Origin: Fen-1254 sp963778945
Lineage (GTDB): Bacteria; Bacteroidota; Ignavibacteria; UBA10030
Direction: 5' to 3'
Length of the DNA stretch: 64,000 nucleotides
Assembly: GCA_963778945.1 (NCBI GenBank)
Contig: CAVZWL010000023.1
Coordinates: 1 to 64,000, forward strand
Shown piece after piece: positions 37,104 through 44,668 of this stretch. Both the position numbers and the translations under genes were made by a program. The notes beneath the pieces are model-generated. The model saw only the letters and a list, made by a program, of their open reading frames with translations, did no database searches and was not told the origin of the DNA. Each line of letters begins with the position of its first letter. The stretch's first letter is position 1.

Positions 37104-37673
37104 TCATCCTTTTTTCCATCGCTGCTCATTACGAACCTTATAGAGCCTTTCGGTAAAACCCCCTTCCTGAACAAATTGTTCTTCGAGCACATGCAACAGC
37201 TGGTCCAACAGGTAGTTTGTTTGGTGAATGACACAGACAATGGTGTTCGCAGCAATCTCTGCCGGACAATGCTCCACATAGGTCATATAAGTCTTATAGG
37301 ACCTATTGCTTTCATATGCCAGGGCTCTGATTTCTTTTGCTTTAGAATGCTCTTTCCCCCAAAGCTGCAAATTATGCTGCCGCAAATAGTCATGATAATC
37401 CAAGAGCAATTCTTCCAAGCTTGCCCTTGCAACGCCTACAAGCTTTAGTTCTGTTTTTTTAGAAGTGCCGGAGGCCATGCTTCCTTCGGCAATATTTTGT
37501 TTGCCACTCCGGGCTGCCTGCACCATTTGATCTACAGTTCTGGATCGCTTATCGATAAACCGTTCACAAAATTTTACCGTAGCATCGTGCAGAATCTCCG
37601 CCATTTGATATGATTTGAGATTTTGATATCCTCCATGCGGCGGAATTAATTTTTTGTCTTCCGATAACTCCAT
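37104..37673 (-). CDS. Four-helix-bundle suffix-domain protein
   Basis: 189 residues, all helical. Starts SEDKKLIPPHGGYQNLKSYQ, then KFCERFIDKRSRTVDQMVQA, AARSGKQNIAEGSMASGTSK and ELKLVGVARASLEELLLDY: the pattern of the S23/avd-type four-helix bundle, with the extra conserved C-terminal suffix ending EEQFVQEGGFTERLYKVR. These bundles occur as intervening-sequence proteins and diversity-generating-retroelement accessories. No reverse transcriptase or rRNA gene is near, so the role here is unknown. A remnant of the suffix lies on the other side of the DinB gene. Confidence 0.85.
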   Translation of the reverse strand: MELSEDKKLIPPHGGYQNLKSYQMAEILHDATVKFCERFIDKRSRTVDQMVQAARSGKQNIAEGSMASGTSKKTELKLVGVARASLEELLLDYHDYLRQHNLQLWGKEHSKAKEIRALAYESNRSYKTYMTYVEHCPAEIAANTIVCVIHQTNYLLDQLLHVLEEQFVQEGGFTERLYKVRNEQRWKKG

Positions 37674-37719
37674 CTTCCCCCTCTTGGAATTAATGATTAA
37701 AGCAGAAATTTTAATTATT

Positions 37720-38298
37720 CTATTTTTTTGGACGGGATTCGGGAGGTATCATTCCGTTCACGCGATAATACACAACTAACTGCCCATAATGTTCGCCGGC
37801 ATGTTCAAGTGTACCCAGCCAGCCGAACCAGGCATGAATCAGGACGTTGGCCCACGGATATTTAATCTCGCGCGTCAATCCGCTGTCCCCCTGCGCTTTG
37901 ATCAATTCAGCGCCGTCGGCGACCGCCTGCTTCATAAGTTTTACAATATCGGATTTTGTCGTATACTTTTTCTTCAAGGAATCTTCGTTCCCGCCGGACT
38001 CCATCGTTTTCCCTCCGATAGCGCTCATCATGACATACTCGTCTCCGGCAACGTGAATAAGATTTTCGCCGAACGTCCGTTGATCCTTCTGTGCTTTGAA
38101 GCCGTATTTATCTTCAGGAAAATCTTCCGCCATAGCGAGCAATTTTCTTCCGATGTCGTTCCACGCCCATAACATTTCATGAGATGCACTATTAACCGGT
38201 TTGGGCTGTTCGGCCGGTTTTTTTTCTTGAGCCGAAGCAAATGTAACGAACATCGCCGCGAGTCCGGTAAAAATGAGAGTGGAGATAAATTTAGACAT
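37720..38298 (-). CDS. Exported DinB-like four-helix metalloprotein
   Basis: 192 residues with signal peptide (IFTGLAAMFVTFASAQ). The mature part is a DinB-type bundle: LLAMAEDFPEDKYGFKAQ, then GENLIHVAGDEYVMMSA and LEHAGEHYGQLVVYYRVNG supply the histidines for the single metal site (one in the second helix, two in the last). DinB proteins include thiol transferases and many of unknown role. Export to the periplasm makes a DNA-damage role unlikely. Bordered by a four-helix protein and its remnant copy. Confidence 0.85.
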   Translation of the reverse strand: MSKFISTLIFTGLAAMFVTFASAQEKKPAEQPKPVNSASHEMLWAWNDIGRKLLAMAEDFPEDKYGFKAQKDQRTFGENLIHVAGDEYVMMSAIGGKTMESGGNEDSLKKKYTTKSDIVKLMKQAVADGAELIKAQGDSGLTREIKYPWANVLIHAWFGWLGTLEHAGEHYGQLVVYYRVNGMIPPESRPKK

Positions 38299-38411
38299 AG
38301 GATACTCCTTTTATGAGAGAGATAATTTAATAATGACTGCCTTCGAGGGTTTCGGATTAATACAGATTACTGGATTTTAATGATTTTTTTAATGAAAAGC
38401 TGAAAAGCCCT

Positions 38412-38546
38412 TTAATCTTTTTCCCCCCTTTGTACGCTGCGCACTTTATACATCCTTTCAGTAAAACCGCCTTCCTGGAAAAAGCGCTTTTCGAGTGCAT
38501 ATAGCTGCTGATCCAGGAGCAGTTCTTCCACATTGATGCCAGTCCT
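38412..38546 (-). pseudogene. Remnant of a second four-helix suffix gene
   Basis: Minus-strand codons read RTGINVEELLLDQQLYALEK, then RFFQEGGFTERMYKVRSVQR and a TAA at 38412-38414. This is a clear paralogue of the last 37 residues of the protein at 37104 (LLDQLLHVLEEQFVQEGGFTERLYKVR). No full gene precedes it; just upstream, PPCGI may be a trace of the family's N-terminal PPHGGY, as if the middle were deleted. Confidence 0.75.
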
Positions 38547-38630
38547 AAAAAATGAAATTGTATTCCACAAGGCGGACTATAAAATCGGGAGGGACAAATT
38601 ATTTTTAAGATCACTTCTCATAAAAAAAAA

Positions 38631-38657
38631 TGGAGGATCAAAAACAATAATCCTCCA
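38631..38657 (-). terminator. Rho-independent terminator for the double jelly-roll gene
   Basis: On the minus strand TGGAGGAT and ATCCTCCA form an 8-bp stem with an 11-base A/T-rich loop, followed directly by nine T residues. It lies 38 bp past the stop of the gene ending at 38695. Confidence 0.88.
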
Positions 38658-38694
38658 CTCGCGGCGGGGTACGTACGTTTACTCAAAACATTTG

Positions 38695-39804
38695 CTACTT
38701 GTCGAAGAGCCAATTTAAATCGAAGAAATTCCTTGAATCTTCTTTTATCCTGTCTTTCCAGGGCTGGTTTCTTCTCCATTCCTTATATTGTTCACGCGTG
38801 ATAATTCCAAGAGGACCTTCATAGATTCCGCCTCCCCCTCCTCCATCGTAGACACGGACGGCGATGACATTATCCTGACCCGCTTTCAGCAGTCCGGAAG
38901 GTACGGTGTATACGCGGAGTTCGCTGTATTCGTTATTATGCTCGCTCCATTTCGGATTGGACTTGATTCTTCCGACATGACCTATTTCCTGCCCATTGAC
39001 GTATGTTTCATCCAGATCGTCGATTTTCCCCAGGAGAAAAATCAGCGTTTTGCCTTCAAGCTCCGGAGATATTTTAAAGTGCAGCCGATACCATGCTACA
39101 CCGTCATAGTCGGGATATCCCTGGGATTCCCAGTACCCGGGAACAAAAATCTGACTCCAGGAGCGGTCATCAAACGAGGGATCCATCCATTTTTCCGAAT
39201 CTCCCGTCTTAAACCGCCATTGGCCTGAGAATGAAATTTCCGGCGCAAGAAAATCCTTGCTCTCATAAAGACCTATCTTGCCCTGCGTAATCCCGCCCGC
39301 CAGCTGATCGTCATAAACCCGAACAGCAATAACATTGTCTCCAGAAACATTAAGGAGATTTTGCGGAATAGGGATAACAATCGGCGTATTATATGCAGTT
39401 GTAAAATCAGGAGGAAAACTGCCGGTAATTGCTATCAGCACGCCGTTCAGATATGCTTCGGAAACATCATCGATGCAGCCAAGACGCAGATAAAGCGATT
39501 TTTTTTCCGCCCCCTGGGGCAGACGGAAATGTTTACGGTACCAGGCATATCCATCATACCCGGGATACCCTTCATCCTCCCACGGAGACGGAACAAAGAT
39601 TTCATCCCACTTCGAATCGTCAAAAGAGATGCTTGCGCGTTTCTTATCATCGCCAAGGTTGAATTTCCATTTTCCCCTGAGGTCGAGAACGGCTCTCCAG
39701 TCTTCTGCCGCTGCGAAGGAAAATAAGACCAGCGGCAGAAGAAGGGAGCTCAGGAGAAAGTAAACTCTGACAGGTTTAAATACCATCGCTTGATTTATTT
39801 TCAT
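38695..39804 (-). CDS. Exported protein with two tandem galactose-binding-like domains
   Basis: 369 residues: signal peptide (FLLSSLLLPLVLFSFAAA), then two copies of a jelly-roll domain of about 150 residues. Copy 1 has DLRGKWKFNLGDD, WDEIFVPSPWEDEGYPGYDG and NGVLIAITGSFPPDF; copy 2 has FSGQWRFKTGDS, WSQIFVPGYWESQGYPDYDG and NGQEIGHVGRI. Each ends with NVIAVRVYD. They match the sugar-binding N-terminal domain of family 2 glycoside hydrolases, but no catalytic TIM barrel follows. A carbohydrate-binding surface or periplasmic protein is likely. Its upstream region holds the Pho-box-like repeats next to the two-component genes. Confidence 0.8.
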   Translation of the reverse strand: MKINQAMVFKPVRVYFLLSSLLLPLVLFSFAAAEDWRAVLDLRGKWKFNLGDDKKRASISFDDSKWDEIFVPSPWEDEGYPGYDGYAWYRKHFRLPQGAEKKSLYLRLGCIDDVSEAYLNGVLIAITGSFPPDFTTAYNTPIVIPIPQNLLNVSGDNVIAVRVYDDQLAGGITQGKIGLYESKDFLAPEISFSGQWRFKTGDSEKWMDPSFDDRSWSQIFVPGYWESQGYPDYDGVAWYRLHFKISPELEGKTLIFLLGKIDDLDETYVNGQEIGHVGRIKSNPKWSEHNNEYSELRVYTVPSGLLKAGQDNVIAVRVYDGGGGGGIYEGPLGIITREQYKEWRRNQPWKDRIKEDSRNFFDLNWLFDK

Positions 39805-39868
39805 AATGCCCTCGCTTGTCTATGACATCCGTTTTTAAAAAAACCGCGCATCTCTGTTTGATGCTTAT

Positions 39869-39934
39869 TGACATGATACGCCCACGGAACGTCAAAGATG
39901 TCACGACAATGTCAGGAGTTGTAAAAGAATGTCA
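39869..39934. promoter_or_regulatory. Direct repeats of ATGTCA, candidate response-regulator operator
   Basis: ATGTCA occurs at 39898, 39909 and 39929, with an inverted copy (TGACAT) at 39869. The first two are exactly 11 bp apart, the half-site spacing of Pho-box-type operators recognised by OmpR/PhoB-family regulators. The site lies upstream of the jelly-roll gene (start 39804) and just past the stop of the response-regulator gene. Similar half-sites at 42301 (TGACAT) and 42341 (ATGTCA) lie upstream of the kinase gene. Confidence 0.45.
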
Positions 39935-39939
39935 CGGAA

Positions 39940-40620
39940 TCAAGCGATCAGCTTGTAGCCCGTACCGTGAACGGTAAGTATGATTTTGGGATGTGAGAAA
40001 TCGTCTTCGATTTTTTGCCGTATTTTTAATATAAAATTATCGACTGTCCGCGTGGTTATCGCTTCGCCATGTCCCCAGACGTTCGTTAAAAGGTCGTCCC
40101 GGCTGACCGTCGCATTTTTGTGCTGCCAGAGATATTTCAAAATCTCGAATTCTTTCGCTGTCATGGAAAAATTTTTTTCATTTTTCGAACCGTTGTACGT
40201 TGCAAAATTGACCGCAATATCTCCGAGCAGCATCGTCGTATCGCCGCGGCCGGACGATACTGCGCGCCGCAAAAGAGCGTTCACCCTCGCAATAAGTTCG
40301 CGTAAGCCGAACGGCTTGGTAACATAATCATCCGCCCCCAGCTCCAGTCCGAGGACTTTGTCGATCTCCTCTCCTTTCGCCGTCAGCATAAGGATGGGCG
40401 TGCGGACTCCCTTTTCTCTGGCTTTCCGTACGACATCGAATCCCGACATCTGCGGGAGCATAACATCCAGAATAACGAGATCGAAAGATTCACGGAGTAA
40501 AATTTGACACCCGCTGCTGCCGTCTCCCGCAGCCGTTACCTCATGCCCTTCAAATTCGAGGTTGTCGCGCAAGCCGCGCTGCATTTCGGGTTCATCTTCA
40601 ACAAGAAGTATCCGTGCCAT
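39940..40620 (-). CDS. OmpR/PhoB-family response regulator
   Basis: 226 residues. Receiver domain 1-115 with the phospho-acceptor D52 (LVILDVMLPQMSGFD), acidic pocket near residues 8-10 (LVEDEPE), the switch Thr in MLTAKGEE, and K102 (DDYVTKPFG). The C-terminal winged-helix domain has FEILKYLWQHKNATVSRDDL, VWGHGEAITTRTVDNFI and a final HGTGYKLIA. Phosphorylation by the kinase encoded 5 bp upstream should promote DNA binding. The nearby ATGTCA direct repeats fit this class of regulator. Signal and regulon unknown. Confidence 0.93.
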   Translation of the reverse strand: MARILLVEDEPEMQRGLRDNLEFEGHEVTAAGDGSSGCQILLRESFDLVILDVMLPQMSGFDVVRKAREKGVRTPILMLTAKGEEIDKVLGLELGADDYVTKPFGLRELIARVNALLRRAVSSGRGDTTMLLGDIAVNFATYNGSKNEKNFSMTAKEFEILKYLWQHKNATVSRDDLLTNVWGHGEAITTRTVDNFILKIRQKIEDDFSHPKIILTVHGTGYKLIA

Positions 40621-40625
40621 AGAGA

Positions 40626-42248
40626 TTATCCTTTTTGTGCAAAATCGCAGGTTGGGAACAGAAGCCGGAAGGTGCTGCCCTTCCCCGGCATGCTTTCCAA
40701 TTCTATCGTTCCGCCGTGCGCATCCATAATATGACTGACAAGAGAAAGACCGAGCCCGCTGCCTTTGACATTGTTCGTCAGTCCCGTTGAAACACGATAA
40801 AATGTTTCAAATATTTTTTTATGATAGTGTTTCTCAATTCCGATACCGTGGTCTTCAACCTCCGCAAAAACGAGCCCTCCTTTTTCGCCCGTTGCAACTC
40901 TAATATACTTCTCATCTGCGGAATATTTTACAGCATTGTCGAGGATATTGATGAGGGCCTCGGTTATACTCTCCCTGTCGGCGTTGATGGCGGGTAAATT
41001 TTCAGCAAGCTGCATCGCTGCTAAAAACCCTTCATGTTCCAGATGGGATGCATACGTCCTCATTACGCCTGCGACAAGATCGTTTAACTGCTCCGGCTCG
41101 AGACGATATCGTTTCTTTCCCGCTTCCATCCGGGAAAAATTTAGGATGTTATTAATAAGATGCGTTAACCGCTCCGCTTCCCGAAGAATGGTTCCATAGT
41201 ATTCCTGTTTCTTTGCTTCAGTCTTGATGCGCTTCAGGGAGAGCGTTTCCGTGAACATCCGGATCAGGGCAAGAGGCGTCCGCAGCTCGTGCGAAACATT
41301 CGATACGAAATCTCCTTTTAACCGGACAAGTTCCATTTCTTTTTTCAGCGTACGATAGACAAGCCATACGGCGCCGATGAGCAGGATATCCAGAAATCCT
41401 ATGAGGATAAGATTACGTTCGGTTCTTGTCCTGACGACATCCTCCACACTGGTTCCGGCCAGCCGGATGCCGATGCTGTAGTCGGGGAAGAGCCAGAGAT
41501 CTTTTTTTTGCCGGAGTTCCATAATTTCAACAGGGGCGGTCGAGAGAACGATCTGCTGATTCCGGCGGTCGAACACAGCAAGTATAAATTCCTCGCCGGC
41601 TGCCTCCGCAATTTTTGTCCGAAGAACTTCGGTGAGGAACGACTTTGCATCGATGATAAACCCTGCTATTTTCCGAGCCGGAAATCGAGAAGGCGTCACG
41701 AACAGAAGCATCAATTCCTGGCCTGAAGCACTATCCCCGATGATGACAGGTTCTATCTTCCGGTAGCCGGTTGATGCAAATCGTAATAATTTTTCTATGG
41801 TTGCCGATTGTTCCTGCAGCGAAGGGAAGAAAATACCGGAATCTCCTCCCTCTTTTCCTTTTCTCTGCCGCATAAGAAAGGAGAGGGAGTTCCCCGTAGA
41901 ATCGGCATAGAAGACGCCCTGAACGGCATCCCTCCTGTTCAGGAATATTTTGGTGGCGGTATCTACGCGAGACGATGGAGAGGTGATCAAAATCGTATTG
42001 ATATCGCCGGACCAGCTTTGCGCCACATCCAGCGCATACTGGTTGATTGAAAAAAGAATGACATCGAGCTGCTTGCTGTATATCGATTGAATCAATTTTT
42101 CGGTGGAACTGAGCGAGCTTAATTCAAAAACCGAATAAATGAGCGCCGGCAGAAGGGCGACAACTATAAAGACAATTCCGATTTTACGTCCGTTGCCTTT
42201 TTCGTATGATTTGATATGCTCTTTTTCCATTTTATGAAAATTACGCAT
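40626..42248 (-). CDS. Membrane sensor histidine kinase
   Basis: 540 residues. TM1 about 22-40, an extracytoplasmic sensor of about 235 residues, TM2 about 280-298, then HisKA with H320 (FVSNVSHELRTPLALIRMF) and a HATPase_c domain: N-box with N438 (INILDNAVKYS), G1 EDHGIGIEK (465-473) and G2 KGSGLGLSLV (495-504). There is no PAS or HAMP domain. The sensor region is large and has no motif I recognise, so the signal is unknown. First gene of an operon with the response regulator. MEKEHIKSY (second methionine) is an equally good start. Confidence 0.92.
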   Translation of the reverse strand: MRNFHKMEKEHIKSYEKGNGRKIGIVFIVVALLPALIYSVFELSSLSSTEKLIQSIYSKQLDVILFSINQYALDVAQSWSGDINTILITSPSSRVDTATKIFLNRRDAVQGVFYADSTGNSLSFLMRQRKGKEGGDSGIFFPSLQEQSATIEKLLRFASTGYRKIEPVIIGDSASGQELMLLFVTPSRFPARKIAGFIIDAKSFLTEVLRTKIAEAAGEEFILAVFDRRNQQIVLSTAPVEIMELRQKKDLWLFPDYSIGIRLAGTSVEDVVRTRTERNLILIGFLDILLIGAVWLVYRTLKKEMELVRLKGDFVSNVSHELRTPLALIRMFTETLSLKRIKTEAKKQEYYGTILREAERLTHLINNILNFSRMEAGKKRYRLEPEQLNDLVAGVMRTYASHLEHEGFLAAMQLAENLPAINADRESITEALINILDNAVKYSADEKYIRVATGEKGGLVFAEVEDHGIGIEKHYHKKIFETFYRVSTGLTNNVKGSGLGLSLVSHIMDAHGGTIELESMPGKGSTFRLLFPTCDFAQKG

Positions 42249-42491
42249 ATTCCTTTAGGTTTCAAAGAGTACCGACCGGATATGGCAGGTACTTTCCACT
42301 TGACATGAAAGAGGAACGTCGTTCATTCATTACAGACAAAATGTCAAGACACGATTTTCCCCGAATATTTTTAAAAACGATTGTCGCATTCCTGGAACAT
42401 TTGTGTTGAGAATTTCGTCTCTTAACAATTAAACCTGCTGCATTATTCTCAGGTCTAATGAATGGCAACAAACAATATGTGTGGAGCGATT

Positions 42492-42929
42492 ATGACGCAC
42501 AAAATTATTTCATTCGCCATTTTTCTTATGGCTCTCGGTCTCGCCGGATGCACCTCCGGCGGTTATACACAGATTGCCAAAGATCATTCCATGCGGCGCG
42601 ACACTCTCAGGAGAATGTCGCAGCAAGATGTCATTAATCTGTCGAAAGCCGGCGTAAGCGACAGCCTCATTATCGTCATGATGGACGCCACAAACACCTG
42701 GTTCCAGTTGAAAACGCAGGATGTAATCGATCTTAAGAATGCCGGTGTGAGCGAAAAAGTTATTGCTGCTATGATGCAGCAGCCGAACCCTCCGGCAAAC
42801 CAATCGGGCAGTTCCAGTACGGTGAGATATTACGTCTATCCGCCTTATTATTGGTATGACGGATATTATCCCTCTTGGTATTATCCAGGTATTTCTGTGA
42901 GAGCGGGCGTTCGCGGCTTTCATCATTGA
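42492..42929 (+). CDS. Small lipoprotein with two helical repeats
   Basis: 145 residues from ATG 42492, chosen because the lipoprotein signal starts there (MTHKIISFAIFLMALGLAGC, acylated Cys at residue 20). Two repeats of about 40 residues follow: MSQQDVINLSKAGVSDSLII and LKTQDVIDLKNAGVSEKVIA, each then MM. The C-terminus is Tyr/Pro/Trp-rich (YYVYPPYYWYDGYYPSWYYP), as in several cell-envelope lipoproteins. Function unknown. A strong hairpin follows the stop. Confidence 0.75.
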   Translation: MTHKIISFAIFLMALGLAGCTSGGYTQIAKDHSMRRDTLRRMSQQDVINLSKAGVSDSLIIVMMDATNTWFQLKTQDVIDLKNAGVSEKVIAAMMQQPNPPANQSGSSSTVRYYVYPPYYWYDGYYPSWYYPGISVRAGVRGFHH

Positions 42930-42931
42930 CA

Positions 42932-43007
42932 GTTCCATTTCAGATATCTTTGATCTGAATGGAACACAATAAAGGGGATGCGCATTTTTGTCAAGATGCG
43001 CATCCCC
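42932..43007. terminator. Two strong hairpins after the lipoprotein gene
   Basis: First: 42932-42965, arms GTTCCATTTCAGAT and GATCTGAATGGAAC with one bulge. Second: 42974-43007, a perfect 12-bp stem, GGGGATGCGCAT and ATGCGCATCCCC, with a 10-base loop. On the minus strand the second stem is followed by TTTATTG. They sit between the plus-strand lipoprotein gene and minus-strand genes ending near 43062, so together they probably stop transcription from both sides. Confidence 0.65.
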
Positions 43008-43061
43008 GCCGATGTATCTCGTTTTCCTTTTTTTGAAAACGAAGACAGTTGATGCTTTTTC

Positions 43062-43253
43062 TTAAATCACCAGACTGTCATAAGAGGCTCTCAAGCAAGC
43101 ACCCATCGAGCTGCACATTCTTGATGGATGCTTGAGAGCACGCATCCCTTCGGAAAGAAAGACGGTTCCCACTATAATTCTGACAAGGATCATTGCGCTT
43201 TGAATATTATTGGATTCTCCACGAGTATGGAAAAAATAATTCCTTACCGACAT
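43062..43253 (-). pseudogene. Truncated DoxX-family gene
   Basis: The first 37 codons read as the N-terminus of a DoxX-type protein (AMILVRIIVGTVFLSEG, the usual first membrane helix). The sequence then runs into a long inverted repeat (43087-43139, arms containing GCTCTCAAGCA and TGCTTGAGAGC) and ends at 43062. The remaining three helices are missing. It starts 14 bp after the barrel gene at 43268 and was probably co-transcribed with it. Confidence 0.6.
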
Positions 43254-43267
43254 ATTATCCGGCTCCT

Positions 43268-44017
43268 CTATATGGTAAGTTGGTATCCGATGTATCCCGT
43301 GGTCGCTGCAATACCGGACAAACTATGCCCGATGGAAAACAACAGATGGTTTGTCTCGTCGAAATTTATAAATCCGCCCAGGCTGAACGATTCGCCGGCT
43401 TTTGCATCCGGCGTATTCGCAGTCTCGTAACACAACTCTCCGCCAAGAGTGACGAATTTTGAAAAATCATATTGCAACTCCCATCCGCTGAAAATCCAAT
43501 TTTGTTGTCCGGGCACGCGAACATACCAGAATCCGGCTCCGCCGTACGTTGTCCAGTTTCCAAAACTTTTCTGAATCCAGACGGGAAAATAAACCTGAGT
43601 CTTTCCTGCACCCAACTGCATATTTACATCTCCTGTCGGAATCTCAACAAGCGGAAAAACTCCAATTTGCGGAATATCATCTGTTTCCTCTGTAAAGCGG
43701 TATTTAATGCCGATCTCCGTATCGGAATATCCGTAATGTGTTCCGGCGGATGTGCGCGTATACCCCAAAGGAGCGACAAAATGGATCTGCACGTCCGGCA
43801 CGACACCGTAGTTGATTTCAAAATGCGGGAGCGTTGCAGTTGTCGCATCTTTTTCGAATTGCTGCTCGGATGCGATATAAAATTCCCAGTGCCGGTAGTC
43901 CACAGGCTGCGGATCATCGGTCCGAAAAGGCGGACCGGCAAATGCGTTCGGCACAGCGGAATAAAACAGCAGTACGCCTGCGCAAGACAATAGATATCGA
44001 ATTCTCATATCGTCCAA
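43268..44017 (-). CDS. Outer-membrane barrel of the transporter/porin type
   Basis: 249 residues with signal peptide (LLSCAGVLLFYSAVPNAFA). The mature start GPPFRTDDPQPVDYRHWEFY is a strongly conserved opening of a family of small outer-membrane 'transporter' barrels. About twelve amphipathic strands follow (VQIHFVAPLGYTR, TQVYFPVWIQKSF, FVTLGGELCYE). The C-terminus GYIGYQLTI lacks a terminal aromatic. In other genomes such genes are often near small-molecule efflux or DoxX genes, and a DoxX remnant lies directly downstream. Substrate unknown. Confidence 0.7.
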   Translation of the reverse strand: MDDMRIRYLLSCAGVLLFYSAVPNAFAGPPFRTDDPQPVDYRHWEFYIASEQQFEKDATTATLPHFEINYGVVPDVQIHFVAPLGYTRTSAGTHYGYSDTEIGIKYRFTEETDDIPQIGVFPLVEIPTGDVNMQLGAGKTQVYFPVWIQKSFGNWTTYGGAGFWYVRVPGQQNWIFSGWELQYDFSKFVTLGGELCYETANTPDAKAGESFSLGGFINFDETNHLLFSIGHSLSGIAATTGYIGYQLTI

Positions 44018-44105
44018 TCCTCGATATTATAGAAAACGTATTCATCGGGGAGACCGGTTCCACTGCTCTTTGAAATGGTAATTGGCAACAGACGCCCGAA
44101 CACCA

Positions 44106-44165
44106 CCGCGGTCACCCTCCCCAGGCGGGCAAGTCGCCCTCCCAAGGCGGGCGAGCCGCCCGCGG
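44106..44165. repeat. Second CCGCGG-bounded GC element, expanded
   Basis: 60 bp starting CCGCGGTCACCCTCC and ending GGGCGAGCCGCCCGCGG. It is the reverse complement of the element at 25021-25059 with an added unit of about 22 bp (CCAGGCGGGCAAGTCGCC plus CTCC). It lies just past the stop of the DinB gene at 44173. Confidence 0.7.
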
Positions 44166-44172
44166 ACAGGGC

Positions 44173-44649
44173 TTATATTTCTTTCACTGCAGTAAGAATA
44201 TAATCGGTCACAGGCGGCTTGAGTCCCTGCTGCCGAATAATTCTATTCAACTGCGCCCGATGATGAATGGAATGATAATTGATCTGAAGTATAACATCCC
44301 GTATCATGGCGGTGTATTGTTTCCCGTCCCTGGGCCTTGAAAAAGTAATTCTTTCTTCCAGCGATTCCTCGCTCCGGTTCTCGAGAAATGACAGCCATTT
44401 GTCTACACTTTCAATCCACCGGGCGCCGAGTTCCTCCGGCGCATAAGCCGGACCCGTCCAATTAAGCTGTGAATCGTCAACCGCATGCGTGATTCTGTTC
44501 AGCCATTTATCCTGAGCAGTCACAAAATGACCGAAAAGCTTTATCGATTCTTCTTTATCCGGCAGCTGCAAAACAGTCTCGAGAAGTTTTGTGTTAGCCC
44601 ATTTATTGAAATTAAATAAATCGACAAGGTATTGTTTCATTGTCAGCAT
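44173..44649 (-). CDS. DinB family protein, cytoplasmic
   Basis: 158 residues, no signal peptide. Starts MKQYLVDLFNFNKWANTKLL, the standard DinB opening with Trp-Ala/Asn. The metal histidines are in LFGHFVTAQDKWLNRI (helix 2) and ILQINYHSIHHRAQLNRIIR (last helix). Members include bacillithiol or mycothiol S-transferases and proteins of unknown use; the thiol partner is not evident. Start could be the internal ATG at 44640 (MKQYL). Confidence 0.9.
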   Translation of the reverse strand: MLTMKQYLVDLFNFNKWANTKLLETVLQLPDKEESIKLFGHFVTAQDKWLNRITHAVDDSQLNWTGPAYAPEELGARWIESVDKWLSFLENRSEESLEERITFSRPRDGKQYTAMIRDVILQINYHSIHHRAQLNRIIRQQGLKPPVTDYILTAVKEI

Positions 44650-44668
44650 AGTGTCTCCTTACTGTTTG

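Noticed and set aside
37104..37673. Diversity-generating retroelement accessory (Avd)
   Set aside because: The bundle resembles Avd/S23 proteins, but there is no reverse transcriptase and no template/variable repeat pair in the window.
38695..39804. Beta-galactosidase
   Set aside because: Only the N-terminal sugar-binding domain type is present, twice; the catalytic barrel with its two glutamates is absent.
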